A stretch of 64,000 nucleotides of DNA, from the NCBI GenBank assembly GCA_041665605.1, contig JBAYIO010000015.1:1-64000 (forward strand), given 5' to 3'. Made by a program: the position numbers and the translations under genes. Source of the DNA: CAIPAT01 sp041665605. Its GTDB lineage: Bacteria > Verrucomicrobiota > Lentisphaeria > Victivallales > Victivallaceae. How positions within the stretch are numbered: position 1 is the first letter of the stretch; each line of letters begins with the position of its first letter. This document shows, piece after piece, positions 62,899-64,000 of this stretch. The notes under the pieces were generated by a model. That model saw nothing but the letters and a program-made list of their open reading frames with translations, was not told the origin of the DNA and ran no database searches.

Positions 62899-63902
62899 TA
62901 GTAATATCGGATGATTGCCTCTTTTTTCAGTTTCTCGATGTACTCGGCATAAGCGGTTTCTTTTAACTTGGTTTCCACCTTGTCCCGGAGTTCTCCGCTC
63001 AGTTTTTGATAGGAAGCGGTAACGCCCGGTTCATATTGATCCAGACGCAGGAAATAGGTGCCTTCGTCAGTATTGATCGCGCCGGTGACGTCTCCGGCTT
63101 TCAACCCTTTCAGCGCGCTGGCGAATTCCGGCCTCAGGCGCGGTTCATCTATCCAGCCGAGGTCACCGCCGGTTGCGGCATTCGGGCCGTCGGAATAAAG
63201 CGTCACCAGCGAGGTGAAGTTCTTTTTGCTGCACGATTTCAGCTCCTCGTTTATTTGCTGCATGGCCTGATCGTATTTATCATGATCCTTTTTCAGCATC
63301 ATCAGTTCAAGCTTGAGCCTCGCCGGGGTGGAGAATTCACTTTTATGCTGCTCATAATACTCGAACAACTCTTTCGGCGTCAGGTTCACCGAGGCGTAGT
63401 AGTAATTATTGATCATCACCTGGATCGCGATTTTGTCTTTGGCCTTTTTGCGCAGTTCCTCCAGGGAGGAGCCCACTTTTTTGGCTTTTGCCTCAAGTTC
63501 ATGCCTGGTCGCGCAGCCGTAGCTGATTGCCAGATCATCGATCAGGCTTTCTATATATTGATCCGGGATCTCAAATTTCTTCTTTTCATAATCGGCGAGC
63601 ACCAGATGGCGGTTTATGATTTCACTAAGAACTTTCTTCCGCATCTTGTGTACTTCCTGATACAGGTCGTTCCCGTTATAAACCAGACATAGCTTGGATT
63701 CCTCGCGTCTGCTGTCGTAGATTACATCCATCAAACTGACCGGAATGCCGTTCACAGACGCCAGAATCGAGTCTACTTTCTCATCCGGCCGCAGATTGGG
63801 CGGCTGGACTGTTTTCGGCGCAATATCCATGAAATCCGGCTCCGCGGCAAATACCGGCGCAACCAGTAACAAGACATTAATAATTATCAGACTTGCTTTC
63901 AT
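62895..63902 (-). CDS. SurA-like parvulin peptidyl-prolyl isomerase
   Basis: The 335-residue protein has a signal peptide (ASLIIINVLLLVAPVFAAEP). A SurA-type N-terminal chaperone region (VNGIPVSLMDVIYD, INRHLVLADYEKK, PDQYIESLIDDLA) leads into a single parvulin domain from about residue 190 (LKLELMMLKKD, SDGPNAATGGDLGWIDEPRL near 245, FASALKGLKAGDVTGAINTD). It would assist folding of exported proteins in the periplasm. It fits with the secreted hydrolases of this organism. The start codon lies 98 bp from the window's end, so an upstream partner gene would be outside. Confidence 0.9.
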   Translation of the reverse strand: MKASLIIINVLLLVAPVFAAEPDFMDIAPKTVQPPNLRPDEKVDSILASVNGIPVSLMDVIYDSRREESKLCLVYNGNDLYQEVHKMRKKVLSEIINRHLVLADYEKKKFEIPDQYIESLIDDLAISYGCATRHELEAKAKKVGSSLEELRKKAKDKIAIQVMINNYYYASVNLTPKELFEYYEQHKSEFSTPARLKLELMMLKKDHDKYDQAMQQINEELKSCSKKNFTSLVTLYSDGPNAATGGDLGWIDEPRLRPEFASALKGLKAGDVTGAINTDEGTYFLRLDQYEPGVTASYQKLSGELRDKVETKLKETAYAEYIEKLKKEAIIRYYY

Positions 63903-64000
63903 ATTACCTGTTTTTGAATTGATAAGTTAGCATCTCAAGCTTTTATCTGCAAATGCCGGAAGCTTAAGATCTCTTTTGATACGGCATCGCGGAGAAAAGC

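Overview
The window looks like a chromosome segment of an anaerobic, glycan-degrading member of the Lentisphaerota (Victivallales-like). This placement is inference. It rests on several prepilin-like proteins with an FTLIELLVVIAIIAIL-type N-terminus and H-x9-DG tail, a DUF4838 protein, many Gfo/Idh/MocA oxidoreductases, GHL6- and GH106-type hydrolases, a UxaE epimerase, and an oxygen-sensitive Ni-CO dehydrogenase. No rRNA or tRNA gene was recognised, so taxonomy cannot be fixed from this window.

Layout. (1) 1-8.2 kb is a forward glycan locus: LacI regulator with a consensus promoter and operator, a miniature prepilin, an unknown protein, a full prepilin-like protein, a DUF4838 protein with a duplicated C-terminal module, and a GHL6-type hydrolase. 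(2) 8.2-9.6 kb holds a HlyD remnant and repeat island 1. (3) 9.65-13.8 kb is an Rrf2 regulator followed by cooS-cooF-FAD oxidoreductase; the regulator and cooS share a promoter-overlapping motif. (4) 13.9-19.2 kb on the minus strand carries ptsI/HPr and secDF/yajC. (5) 19.3-33.1 kb is uronate and amino-sugar metabolism: uxaE, ROK protein and nagA on the minus strand; LacI, two Gfo dehydrogenases, a nucleotidyltransferase, a NahK-like kinase, a GalE-like epimerase and nagB on the plus strand. (6) 33.2-38.3 kb has an orphan IS630-type orfA, a DegT aminotransferase, two Gfo dehydrogenases and an AraC regulator. (7) 38.5-48.5 kb is a second glycan locus on the minus strand (GH106-like enzyme, prepilin-like protein, CBM-bearing secreted protein, beta-helix/LamG protein) facing a divergent AraC regulator. 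(8) 48.5-49.6 kb is repeat island 2, built like island 1. (9) 49.6-57.8 kb is mostly housekeeping: M14 peptidase, rsmH, lipoprotein, 2H phosphoesterase-like protein, methyltransferase, uvrA, AEC transporter, recX. (10) 58-64 kb has two GT-C membrane proteins around a strongly expressed prepilin gene, then a parvulin-type isomerase.

How the genes fit together. Secreted hydrolases and binding proteins release sugars; LacI and AraC regulators sense them; NagA/NagB, the NahK-nucleotidyltransferase-epimerase set, UxaE and the Gfo dehydrogenases process amino sugars, galactose-type sugars and uronates. The CODH operon would feed electrons to NAD(P) or another acceptor, but its CooS lacks two residues considered catalytic.

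The least explained items are the two repeat islands, about 40 kb apart, which share a 36-nt leader, GCTCC/GGAGC triloop hairpins, CTCC...GGAG modules and a TCCAGAATG-type 9-mer; the divergent CooS; and the Rrf2/cooS operator pair.
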